Below, one piece after another: positions 1-4,174 of a DNA stretch of 5,763 bases. This stretch comes from Actinomycetes bacterium. GTDB lineage: Bacteria > Actinomycetota > Acidimicrobiia > Acidimicrobiales > Microtrichaceae. Each line of letters begins with the position of its first letter. Within the stretch, counting starts at the first letter, position 1. A model generated the notes under the pieces. The model had not been told where the DNA came from. It searched no databases and saw only the letters and a program-made list of their open reading frames with translations. A program made the translations under genes and the position numbers. Location of the stretch: assembly GCA_023450775.1 (NCBI GenBank), contig JAEXGP010000374.1, positions 1-5,763 on the forward strand. The letters are read 5' to 3'.

Positions 1-890
1 AGTCCGGCGTGGTTCCACCAGCGGCGGTCGCCCACGTGCGAGTGCGCACCCGGGCCGACGCCCCACCAGTCGTCGTCGCGCCAGTAGAGGAGGTTGTGGC
101 GGCAGCGATCGGCCGGGGTGCGGGCCCAGTTCGACACCTCGTACCAGTGCAGGCCCGCGTCCTCGGCCCGGGACGACAGCGCCTCGTACCGCTCCGCGGC
201 CTCGTCGGGCGACGGCGCCCGCAGCGCACCGCTGCGGACCCGGGCGGCGAGCTTGGTGCCCGGCTCGATGCCGAGCGCATAGGCCGACAGGTGATCGGGC
301 TCCAGGGCCAGCGCCGCGCCGAGCGTCCGGTCCCAGTCCGCCGCGGTCTCGCCCGGGGTGCCGTGGATGAGGTCGAGCGACACGCTGCCGATCCCGGCGG
401 CCCTGGCGGCCGACACCGCCCGGGGCACCGACTCCGGGTCGTGGGTCCGGTCGAGCAGGTCGAGGACGCGTGGCACCGCGCTCTGCATGCCGAACGACAC
501 GCGGGTCACGCCGAGCGCGGCCAGCTGGTCGAGCTGGCCGTCCGCCAACCCGTCGGGGTTGGCCTCGAGCGAGACCTCCAGGTCGTCGTCCACGTCGAAG
601 CGCCGGCGGATCTCGTCCAGCACCTCGCCGAGCAGGGCGGGCGCGACCGCCGTCGGCGTCCCCCCGCCCAGGAACACGCTCGTGAGCGGCGGTCGGTCGG
701 GACCTCGAAGCGCCGTGAGCTCCCGGTCGGCGACCGAGATCTCGGCCACCGCCGCGTCGGCCCACCGCCGGTGCGTCTGGTCCGCCGACAGCTCGCCGGG
801 TGCGTAGGTGACGAACGCGCAGTACCCGCACCGGCGCGCGCAGAACGGCACGTGCACGTAGAGCCCGAGCGCCGGTGCCGTCGTCGCCAT
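1..890 (-). CDS. hemW: HemW, radical-SAM heme chaperone (partial, C-terminus off left edge)
   Basis: The first 296 codons of a radical-SAM protein of the HemN/HemW family. Read from the ATG at 890, the protein opens with YVHVPFC and carries the CX3CX2C 4Fe-4S motif (C17, C21, C24, in CARRCGYC). It then shows the SAM-binding glycine motif FLGGGTPT (73-80), EANPDGL (109-115), VSFGMQS (131-137), DLIHGTPGET (173-182) and the HemW motif HNLLYW (265-270), followed by GVGPGAHS. Family members run to about 380-400 residues, so roughly 90-100 are missing beyond the edge. HemW was long annotated as oxygen-independent coproporphyrinogen III oxidase. The HNxxYW motif and short N-terminus favour the heme-binding chaperone, which delivers heme to respiratory enzymes. 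The start is supported by a GGAGG 8-9 nt upstream and by the usual short N-terminal lead to the cysteines. It is divergent from asd and no frameshift is visible. Confidence 0.93.
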   Translation of the reverse strand, partial: MATTAPALGLYVHVPFCARRCGYCAFVTYAPGELSADQTHRRWADAAVAEISVADRELTALRGPDRPPLTSVFLGGGTPTAVAPALLGEVLDEIRRRFDVDDDLEVSLEANPDGLADGQLDQLAALGVTRVSFGMQSAVPRVLDLLDRTHDPESVPRAVSAARAAGIGSVSLDLIHGTPGETAADWDRTLGAALALEPDHLSAYALGIEPGTKLAARVRSGALRAPSPDEAAERYEALSSRAEDAGLHWYEVSNWARTPADRCRHNLLYWRDDDWWGVGPGAHSHVGDRRWWNHAG

Positions 891-898
891 CCGCCCCA

Positions 899-904
899 CC
901 CTCC
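899..904 (-). promoter_or_regulatory. Shine-Dalgarno sequence of hemW
   Basis: GGAGGG on the minus strand, about 8 nt before the ATG at 890, inside a G-rich run. It fixes the hemW start. It also stands out here, because most neighbouring genes have no such site. Confidence 0.6.
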
Positions 905-988
905 CCGTTCCGACCGTCGGATCACAACCGGGGGCGGCGAGCCGACGACCAGCGACGGCCGAGGTGATCCGGGGAGCGCCGTTACCCG

Positions 989-1019
989 TTGGGACGGTCC
1001 CGGGCGCGGCCCGTAGCCT
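989..1019 (+). promoter_or_regulatory. Candidate leaderless promoter of asd
   Basis: TAGCCT at 1014-1019 fits the actinobacterial -10 pattern TAnnnT. It lies 7 nt before the ATG at 1027, so transcription should begin at or within one base of the start codon. A weak -35 candidate, TTGGGA (989-994), sits 19 nt upstream, which is longer than ideal. No Shine-Dalgarno sequence precedes the ATG. The placement is seen in the sequence; promoter activity is inferred. Confidence 0.5.
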
Positions 1020-1026
1020 TGACGGC

Positions 1027-2097
1027 ATGTCGCCATCCCCCAACGACGACCAGCGTTCCCAGGACGGCCACCTCCACGTCGGCGTGTTCGGCGCCACCGG
1101 CCAGGTCGGCGGCGTCATGCGGACGCTGCTCGCCGAGCGTGACTTCCCGGTCGGTTCCATCCGCTACTTCGCCTCGGCCCGCTCGGCCGGCACCGTCCTG
1201 CCGTGGAAGGACACGCAGGTCACCGTCGAGGACACCGCCAGCGCCGACTTCTCCGGCCTGGACATCGCGCTGTTCTCGGCCGGCGCCACGTCGTCCCGCG
1301 AGTACGCCGACCGCGTGGCCGCCGCCGGCGCGACCGTGATCGACAACTCGTCGGCCTGGCGCATGGACCCGACCGTGCCGCTCGTGGTGGCCGAGGTGAA
1401 CCCGCACGCCCTGGACGAGATCCCCCGGGGCATCGTCGCCAACCCGAACTGCACGACGATGGCCGCCATGCCGGTGCTCAAGCCGCTGGCCGTCGAGGCC
1501 GGCCTGACCCGTCTGGTGATCAGCACCTACCAGGCCGTGTCGGGCGGCGGGCTGTCCGGCGTCGAGGAGCTCGACCGCCAGGCGGTCGCGGTGGGCAGCA
1601 AGGGCCCCGAGCTCACCTACGACGGCGGTGCGGTCTCGTTCCCGCCGCCGCAGAAGTTCGCCAAGACCATCGCCTTCAACGTGCTGCCGCTCGCCGGCAG
1701 CGTGGTCGACGACGGCACCGAGGAGACCGACGAGGAGCAGAAGCTCCGCAACGAGAGCCGCAAGATCCTGGACCTCCCCGACCTGAAGGTGTCCGGCACC
1801 TGCGTGCGGGTCCCGGTCTTCACCGGGCACTCGCTGTCGATCAACGCCGAGTTCGAGCGCGACCTGTCGCCCGACCGGGCCCGGGAGATCCTCGCCGCTG
1901 CGCCCGGCGTGGTCCTGTCCGACGTGCCGACGCCGCTCGAGGCCGCCGGACAGGATCCCTCCTACGTGGGCCGCATCCGGCGCGACAGCACCGTCGAGCA
2001 CGGCCTGGCGCTGTTCGTCTCCAACGACAACCTGCGCAAGGGCGCCGCGCTCAACGCGATCCAGATCGCCGAGGAGCTCGTCCGTCGGCGGGCCTGA
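1027..2097 (+). CDS. asd: Aspartate-semialdehyde dehydrogenase
   Basis: Converts L-aspartyl-4-phosphate to L-aspartate-4-semialdehyde with NADPH, the branch step leading to lysine/diaminopimelate, methionine and threonine; cytosolic. The 356-residue protein has the NADP-binding GATGQVG loop (22-28), then NPNCTT with the catalytic thiol C142, the SGGGLSG turn, and CVRVPVFTGHS carrying the substrate-binding Arg (R261) and catalytic His (H268). It ends with SNDNLRKGAALNAIQIAEEL, typical of the family. Length is close to the usual ~345, plus about 16 hydrophilic residues before the Rossmann fold. I chose the ATG at 1027 because a TAnnnT box sits just upstream. The in-frame GTG at 964 would add a 21-residue tail with no family resemblance. 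It stands alone, without aspartate kinase beside it, and converges on the DUF1622 gene with a 13-bp gap. Confidence 0.97.
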   Translation: MSPSPNDDQRSQDGHLHVGVFGATGQVGGVMRTLLAERDFPVGSIRYFASARSAGTVLPWKDTQVTVEDTASADFSGLDIALFSAGATSSREYADRVAAAGATVIDNSSAWRMDPTVPLVVAEVNPHALDEIPRGIVANPNCTTMAAMPVLKPLAVEAGLTRLVISTYQAVSGGGLSGVEELDRQAVAVGSKGPELTYDGGAVSFPPPQKFAKTIAFNVLPLAGSVVDDGTEETDEEQKLRNESRKILDLPDLKVSGTCVRVPVFTGHSLSINAEFERDLSPDRAREILAAAPGVVLSDVPTPLEAAGQDPSYVGRIRRDSTVEHGLALFVSNDNLRKGAALNAIQIAEELVRRRA

Positions 2098-2110
2098 CCC
2101 GTTCGGCCGC

Positions 2111-2494
2111 TCAGTCCTCGACCGGCGCGCCGGTGGCCTGCTCGGTGCGCCACCGCGCCCAGGGCCAGGTCCCGTCGATCTCGACCTGCAGCGACCAGCT
2201 GAGGACGATGCGGACGATCACGATCACACCCAGGACGAGCACGTTCTGCACGGTCTGGTCCACGACGATCGTCCGGATGATGTCGGCCAGGATCAGGATC
2301 TCCAGGCCGAGCAGGATCACGCGGGCCAGGCTGCGGCGCAGCTCGTCGTACGCGCTGCCGCGTGCCGCGGCGGAGCGGTGCACGAGCGCCCGGCCCGACG
2401 ACGCGAACGCGAGCAGCGCGCCGAGGACGAGGACGATCACGCCCACCGCCTCGATCACCGTCACGACGTCGCTGACGACCTCGTCGAAGTCCAC
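2111..2494 (-). CDS. DUF1622-type small integral membrane protein
   Basis: A 127-residue hydrophobic protein matching the DUF1622 family as I know it; its function is unknown. Three membrane segments are visible at about residues 11-32, 57-76 and 83-102. A basic cytoplasmic-type loop (RALVHRSAAARGSAYDELRRS) separates the first two. The family-like stretches are LGLEILILADIIRT (62-75) and, after the last helix, SLQVEIDGTWPW (101-112). The acidic and arginine residues inside or beside helix 2 (E65, D71, R74) are notable for a membrane segment. The start is a GTG at 2494, the first residue of a natural N-terminus (MDFDEVV), placed exactly 6 nt after a TAnnnT box. The stop lies 13 bp from the end of the convergent asd gene. 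Neighbours give no hint of function. Confidence 0.85.
   Translation of the reverse strand: MDFDEVVSDVVTVIEAVGVIVLVLGALLAFASSGRALVHRSAAARGSAYDELRRSLARVILLGLEILILADIIRTIVVDQTVQNVLVLGVIVIVRIVLSWSLQVEIDGTWPWARWRTEQATGAPVED
2121..2134. repeat. Perfect 14-bp palindrome inside the DUF1622 C-terminus
   Basis: ACCGGCGCGCCGGT is identical to its reverse complement and can fold as a 5-bp stem with a CGCG loop. It lies 24 nt past the asd stop, between convergent genes, where a two-way transcription stop would be useful. It has no T-tract, and such palindromes arise readily in GC-rich DNA. Function is uncertain. Confidence 0.3.
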
Positions 2495-2500
2495 GGGCCG

Positions 2501-2506
2501 ACGGTA
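2501..2506 (-). promoter_or_regulatory. -10 element (TAnnnT) of the DUF1622 gene, leaderless
   Basis: TACCGT on the minus strand ends exactly 6 nt before the GTG at 2494, the spacing expected when the start codon is the transcription start. There is no Shine-Dalgarno sequence and no convincing -35. The promoter is inferred from position and pattern. Confidence 0.5.
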
Positions 2507-2561
2507 GGGCCGGCCGGACCGGCACCGGCGGACCCGACCGGGTCCCCTCGCGGCTCGCTTC

Positions 2562-2601
2562 GTTCCCGCTCCGGCACCGAGGAAGGTGCCGGGTCGGGAA
2601 C
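2562..2601 (-). terminator. GC-rich stem-loop after the mazG-like gene (no U-tract)
   Basis: Outer arms GTTCCCG (2562-2568) and CGGGAAC (2595-2601) and inner arms CCGGCACC (2571-2578) and GGTGCCGG (2585-2592) enclose the loop GAGGAA. Only a C/T mismatch and a G-U pair separate the two stem blocks. It starts 7 nt past the mazG-like stop codon. No T-run follows on either strand, so it would be a U-less terminator of the kind proposed for actinobacteria, an mRNA-end stabiliser, or a copy of a dispersed palindrome. Confidence 0.5.
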
Positions 2602-2608
2602 AGAACCG

Positions 2609-2860
2609 TCAGGGCGGGTTCGTCACGTAGCGGTCGGCCGCGTCCTGCAGCGAGAGCCCGAGCTGGTTCGCGAGCGACGCCACCCAGGCCAGCACGTCGC
2701 CGAGCTCGTGGAGCTGCTGGTCGACGGTGCCCTTGCGCACGGCCTGCGCCAGCTCCCCGACCTCCTCGCAGAGCCACGCCACCGTGGAGGGGATGCCCCG
2801 CTCGCGGTCGTGCTCGCCGTAGAGGTCGTCCATGAGCTGCTGGAACGCCGCGATCTCCAT
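2609..2860 (-). CDS. Short MazG-like nucleotide pyrophosphohydrolase
   Basis: An 83-residue all-alpha protein of the MazG superfamily, whose members hydrolyse (d)NTPs to the monophosphate and pyrophosphate, often as house-cleaning enzymes. The metal-binding signature ExxE(12-28)ExxD is present: E33 and E36 in CEEVGELAQA, then E52 and D55 in HELGDVLAWV. LAWVASLANQLGLSLQDAADRY follows as in small MazG-like proteins. It is a single domain, far shorter than E. coli MazG, and will need to dimerise or tetramerise for activity. Small homologues I know usually end in a cysteine-containing CPxC tail; here the protein stops at RYVTNPP. The ATG at 2860 follows a TAnnnT box by 6 nt and has no Shine-Dalgarno sequence. 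Substrate cannot be told from the sequence. Confidence 0.88.
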   Translation of the reverse strand: MEIAAFQQLMDDLYGEHDRERGIPSTVAWLCEEVGELAQAVRKGTVDQQLHELGDVLAWVASLANQLGLSLQDAADRYVTNPP

Positions 2861-2866
2861 GCGGCG

Positions 2867-2872
2867 AACCTA
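2867..2872 (-). promoter_or_regulatory. -10 element (TAnnnT) of the mazG-like gene, leaderless
   Basis: TAGGTT on the minus strand ends 6 nt before the ATG at 2860, placing the predicted transcript start on the A of the ATG. The intervening bases CGCCGC contain no Shine-Dalgarno sequence. A convincing -35 is not visible. Confidence 0.55.
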
Positions 2873-2888
2873 TCCGCAGCGTCCGGAC

Positions 2889-2915
2889 CGCCCCGACCGA
2901 CGGCTCGGCCGGGCG
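2889..2915 (-). terminator. Imperfect GC hairpin downstream of the CAP gene
   Basis: CGCCCCGACCGA (2889-2900) and TCGGCCGGGCG (2905-2915) can pair around a CGGC loop, with one bulge and one mismatch. It lies about 20 nt past the CAP gene stop and before the mazG-like promoter, where a terminator would be expected. No U-tract follows, so the call is weak. Confidence 0.25.
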
Positions 2916-2948
2916 CTCAGCCCGTCATGAGGGCTCAGCCCTTCATGA
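2915..2948. repeat. Tandem 16-nt near-duplicate spanning the CAP gene stop codon
   Basis: GCTCAGCCCGTCATGA (2915-2930) and GCTCAGCCCTTCATGA (2933-2948) differ at one base and are offset by 18 nt. In the minus-strand gene frame they read MKG-stop followed by ALMTG-stop, so the duplication created a second in-frame TGA at 2917-2919. Confidence 0.8.
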
Positions 2949-3504
2949 ACACCTGGACGGTGAACAGCGTGCGCATGCCGTTGCAGTTGCCCCACACCGC
3001 GGCCGTGCCGACCTGGTTGTAGGCGGGGTCCAGGATGTTGGCCCGGTGACCGGGCGAGTTCATGTAGGCGGTGTGGATCTGGGAGATCGAGCCGCCCATG
3101 CCCACGTTCTCGCCGAGCTTGCGCCACTCCTTGGGAGCACCGTCGGCCAGGTTCGAGTGCCAGATGCGACAGGCGTTGCGCAGCGTCTGCGCCCAGCCGT
3201 CGGCCTTGATGTCGAGCGTGACGTTCTCCCGCAGCGCCGGCAGCCCCGCCTGCGCCCGGCTGGCGTTGATCGCGTTGCGGACGGCGTCCAGCTCGCCCTT
3301 GTTGCTCTCGCACGAGGTCAGCGCTCCCGAGAGCGTCATCACCGCGAGCACGGCGACCACCACTCCCATCAGGCTGAGCGGGCGTCGACGGCGAGCCGGG
3401 GCGGCACCCGTCAGGTCGGTTCGGTCGAGTTCAACAGCCACGTCCGGAACATCGGCACTGCCCCGGCACCTCCTTGAACCTTCCTCACGCGATTCCCTCG
3501 ACAT
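2935..3504 (-). CDS. Secreted or lipid-anchored CAP/SCP (YkwD-like) domain protein
   Basis: A 189-residue reading frame with a CAP domain from about residue 68 to the end. Conserved pocket residues are H116 (IWHS), E132 (GENVGMG) and H153 (SPGHRANIL). The end, VQVFMKG, is typical. C112 and C174 could form a disulfide. Before the domain lies a signal-like segment: RRRR (39-42... region), a hydrophobic stretch (about 44-62), then LTSC, which resembles a lipobox with C65 as lipidation site. CAP proteins are extracytoplasmic; roles in bacteria are mostly unknown. The start is doubtful. The ATG at 3504 has no Shine-Dalgarno sequence and gives a 40-residue hydrophilic lead whose third codon positions are much less GC-rich than the rest. 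In-frame alternatives are GTG 3441 and ATG 3369, the latter losing the arginines. A perfect AAGGAGG inside serves another frame. Confidence 0.85.
   Translation of the reverse strand: MSRESREEGSRRCRGSADVPDVAVELDRTDLTGAAPARRRRPLSLMGVVVAVLAVMTLSGALTSCESNKGELDAVRNAINASRAQAGLPALRENVTLDIKADGWAQTLRNACRIWHSNLADGAPKEWRKLGENVGMGGSISQIHTAYMNSPGHRANILDPAYNQVGTAAVWGNCNGMRTLFTVQVFMKG
3411..3458 (-). other. Possible 15-codon leader peptide, or frameshifted true start of the CAP gene
   Basis: From the GTG at 3458 the frame reads MPMFRTWLLNSTEPT and stops at TGA (3411-3413). It has an ideal AAGGAGG 10 nt upstream. The stop lies about 42 nt before the ATG at 3369 in the CAP frame. Either this is a translated leader or uORF, or a one-base indel separates the original start from the CAP frame. 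Nothing resembling a known leader peptide is recognised. Confidence 0.3.
3469..3475 (-). promoter_or_regulatory. Perfect Shine-Dalgarno AAGGAGG pointing into an alternate frame
   Basis: AAGGAGG on the minus strand lies 10 nt before a GTG (3458) and 16 nt before an ATG (3452). Both are out of frame with the CAP domain. It is the strongest ribosome-binding site I see in the window, inside the doubtful N-terminal part of the CAP frame. Confidence 0.6.
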
Positions 3505-3536
3505 GATGAGGGTCGCGCCGCCCGTCCGCCCTGCAA

Positions 3537-3552
3537 CGGCGGGGATCCGCCG
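3537..3552 (-). other. Small hairpin in the CAP gene 5' region
   Basis: CGGCGG (3537-3542) and CCGCCG (3547-3552) form a perfect 6-bp stem with a 4-nt loop, between the tRNA terminator and the first ATG of the CAP frame. It may belong to the CAP mRNA leader. No known riboswitch pattern is apparent, and no clear promoter is visible here. Confidence 0.3.
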
Positions 3553-3572
3553 GAGATGTGACTGTCGACCGG

Positions 3573-3616
3573 TCAGAGAAAGAACACCCGATCCCCGACG
3601 GTGCGGGGACCGGGTG
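3573..3616 (-). terminator. Rho-independent terminator of tRNA-Pro
   Basis: On the minus strand a 13-bp stem (arms 3604-3616 and 3585-3597, one G-U pair, otherwise perfect) with a 6-nt loop is followed at once by TTCTTTCTCT, seven T in ten bases. It begins 5 nt after the CCA end of the tRNA. It is a classical terminator and insulates the CAP gene from tRNA transcription. Confidence 0.88.
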
Positions 3617-3621
3617 TCCGG

Positions 3622-3698
3622 TGGTCGGGTGGGGGAGATTTGAACTCCCGGCCTCCTCGTCCCGAACGAGGCGCGCTGCCAAACTGCGCCACCACCCG
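3622..3698 (-). tRNA. tRNA-Pro, anticodon CGG
   Basis: A complete 77-nt cloverleaf with encoded CCA (3622-3624). The acceptor arms CGGGTGG (3692-3698) and CCACCCG (3626-3632) pair perfectly, with discriminator A. The D arm has GCGC/GCGC. The anticodon stem is CCTCG/CGAGG around loop TTCGGGA, placing CGG at 3664-3662. The variable loop is AGGCC, and the T arm GGGAG/CTCCC surrounds TTCAAAT. The C1-G72 pair and A73 agree with bacterial proline identity. It reads CCG codons, which are heavily used in the neighbouring genes. It is flanked by its own promoter element and terminator, so it is a single-gene transcription unit. Confidence 0.97.
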
Positions 3699-3708
3699 GA
3701 GGGCTCGC

Positions 3709-3714
3709 ATCGTA
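3709..3714 (-). promoter_or_regulatory. -10 element of the tRNA-Pro gene
   Basis: TACGAT (TAnnnT) on the minus strand lies 10 nt before the mature tRNA 5' end, giving a leader of only a few bases, as is common for tRNA genes. A weak -35 candidate, TTACCG (3739-3734), has a long 19-nt spacer and overlaps a small imperfect hairpin (3733-3751). Confidence 0.5.
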
Positions 3715-3761
3715 GTGGGCGGCCGCCGATCAGCGGTAACCGGGTTCCCGCTCCTCGCCGC

Positions 3762-4160
3762 TCAGGCGGAGGCGGCGACCTGGTCGTGGAACGTGCCGCC
3801 CGACTGCACCGCCCGGGCCGCCTTGCGCACGCGCAGCGGATCGATCGGCTTGATCACCCAGCCGTCGGCGCCGCTGCGGCGGGCGAGGAACACGTCCGCC
3901 GGCCGGTCGAGCAGCATCAGCACGTTCTGCTTCGCCAGCCGACCCGCCCCCTCCTCCAGTCGGAGGTCCATGCACGTGGCCATGCCGCCCATGTTCCCGA
4001 TCTGCAGGTCGAGCACGACCAGATCGGGATCCAGCTCCTTCACCGCGGCGCGCACGGCGCTGCCGGCGGTCACGCGGGCGATCGTCGCAGTGCCGCCGAT
4101 CGCGGCGTCGAGCAGATCGAACAGCTCGTCGGAGTCCGTCGCGATCAGGTAGGTCGTCAC
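3762..4160 (-). CDS. Stand-alone response-regulator receiver-like protein
   Basis: A 132-residue protein with one CheY-like receiver fold and no output domain. Key positions, counting from the GTG at 4160: an acidic pair D9/D11 (ATDSDE), the phosphoacceptor D51 at the end of the third strand (LVVLDLQIG), and K104-P105 (VIKPIDP). The switch Thr/Ser after strand 4 is replaced by Leu (VLMLLDRP, L84). The phosphorylation pocket is thus intact but the usual Thr signalling relay is not. It may be a phosphorylatable docking protein or a degenerate receiver. It follows the ATPase gene on the same strand by 11 bp, so it may be cotranscribed. It also has its own TAnnnT box 8 nt before the GTG. An open frame extends upstream antisense-like into the ATPase gene, but that is not coding. 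No histidine kinase is nearby. The partner is unknown. Confidence 0.85.
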   Translation of the reverse strand: MTTYLIATDSDELFDLLDAAIGGTATIARVTAGSAVRAAVKELDPDLVVLDLQIGNMGGMATCMDLRLEEGAGRLAKQNVLMLLDRPADVFLARRSGADGWVIKPIDPLRVRKAARAVQSGGTFHDQVAASA

Positions 4161-4168
4161 GGGCGCAG

Positions 4169-4174
4169 ACGCTA
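4169..4174 (-). promoter_or_regulatory. -10 element (TAnnnT) of the receiver gene, overlapping the ATPase stop codon
   Basis: TAGCGT on the minus strand ends 8 nt before the GTG at 4160. Its first three bases are the TAG stop of the upstream ATPase gene. The predicted transcript would be leaderless or have a 1-2 nt leader. No Shine-Dalgarno sequence is present between the stop and the GTG. Confidence 0.45.

Noticed and set aside
9..1016. Long plus-strand open frame antisense to hemW
   Set aside because: Its product is a low-complexity Arg/Val/Gly/Pro mixture. The minus strand carries the clear HemW motifs over the same bases. It is a shadow of GC-rich codon use.
982..2001. Minus-strand open frame of about 340 codons opposite asd
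   Set aside because: Antisense to a fully conserved asd; the composition is Gly/Arg/Val/His-rich with no motif.
1203..2507. Plus-strand frame overlapping asd and running across the DUF1622 gene
   Set aside because: Arg/Gly-rich alternate frame of asd, then antisense to a gene with clear membrane segments.
2510..2545. Short GC palindromes (GGCCGGCC, GACCC-GACC-GGGTC) upstream of the DUF1622 gene
   Set aside because: Too short and too easily produced by base composition to call operators.
3370..3572. Riboswitch upstream of the CAP gene (for example c-di-AMP or c-di-GMP type)
   Set aside because: Only a small hairpin at 3537-3552 is seen. None of the conserved blocks I know for these classes is present.
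3622..3698. tRNA-Pro as an integration site for a mobile element
   Set aside because: No integrase and no second copy of the tRNA 3' end within the window; flanks are normal genes.
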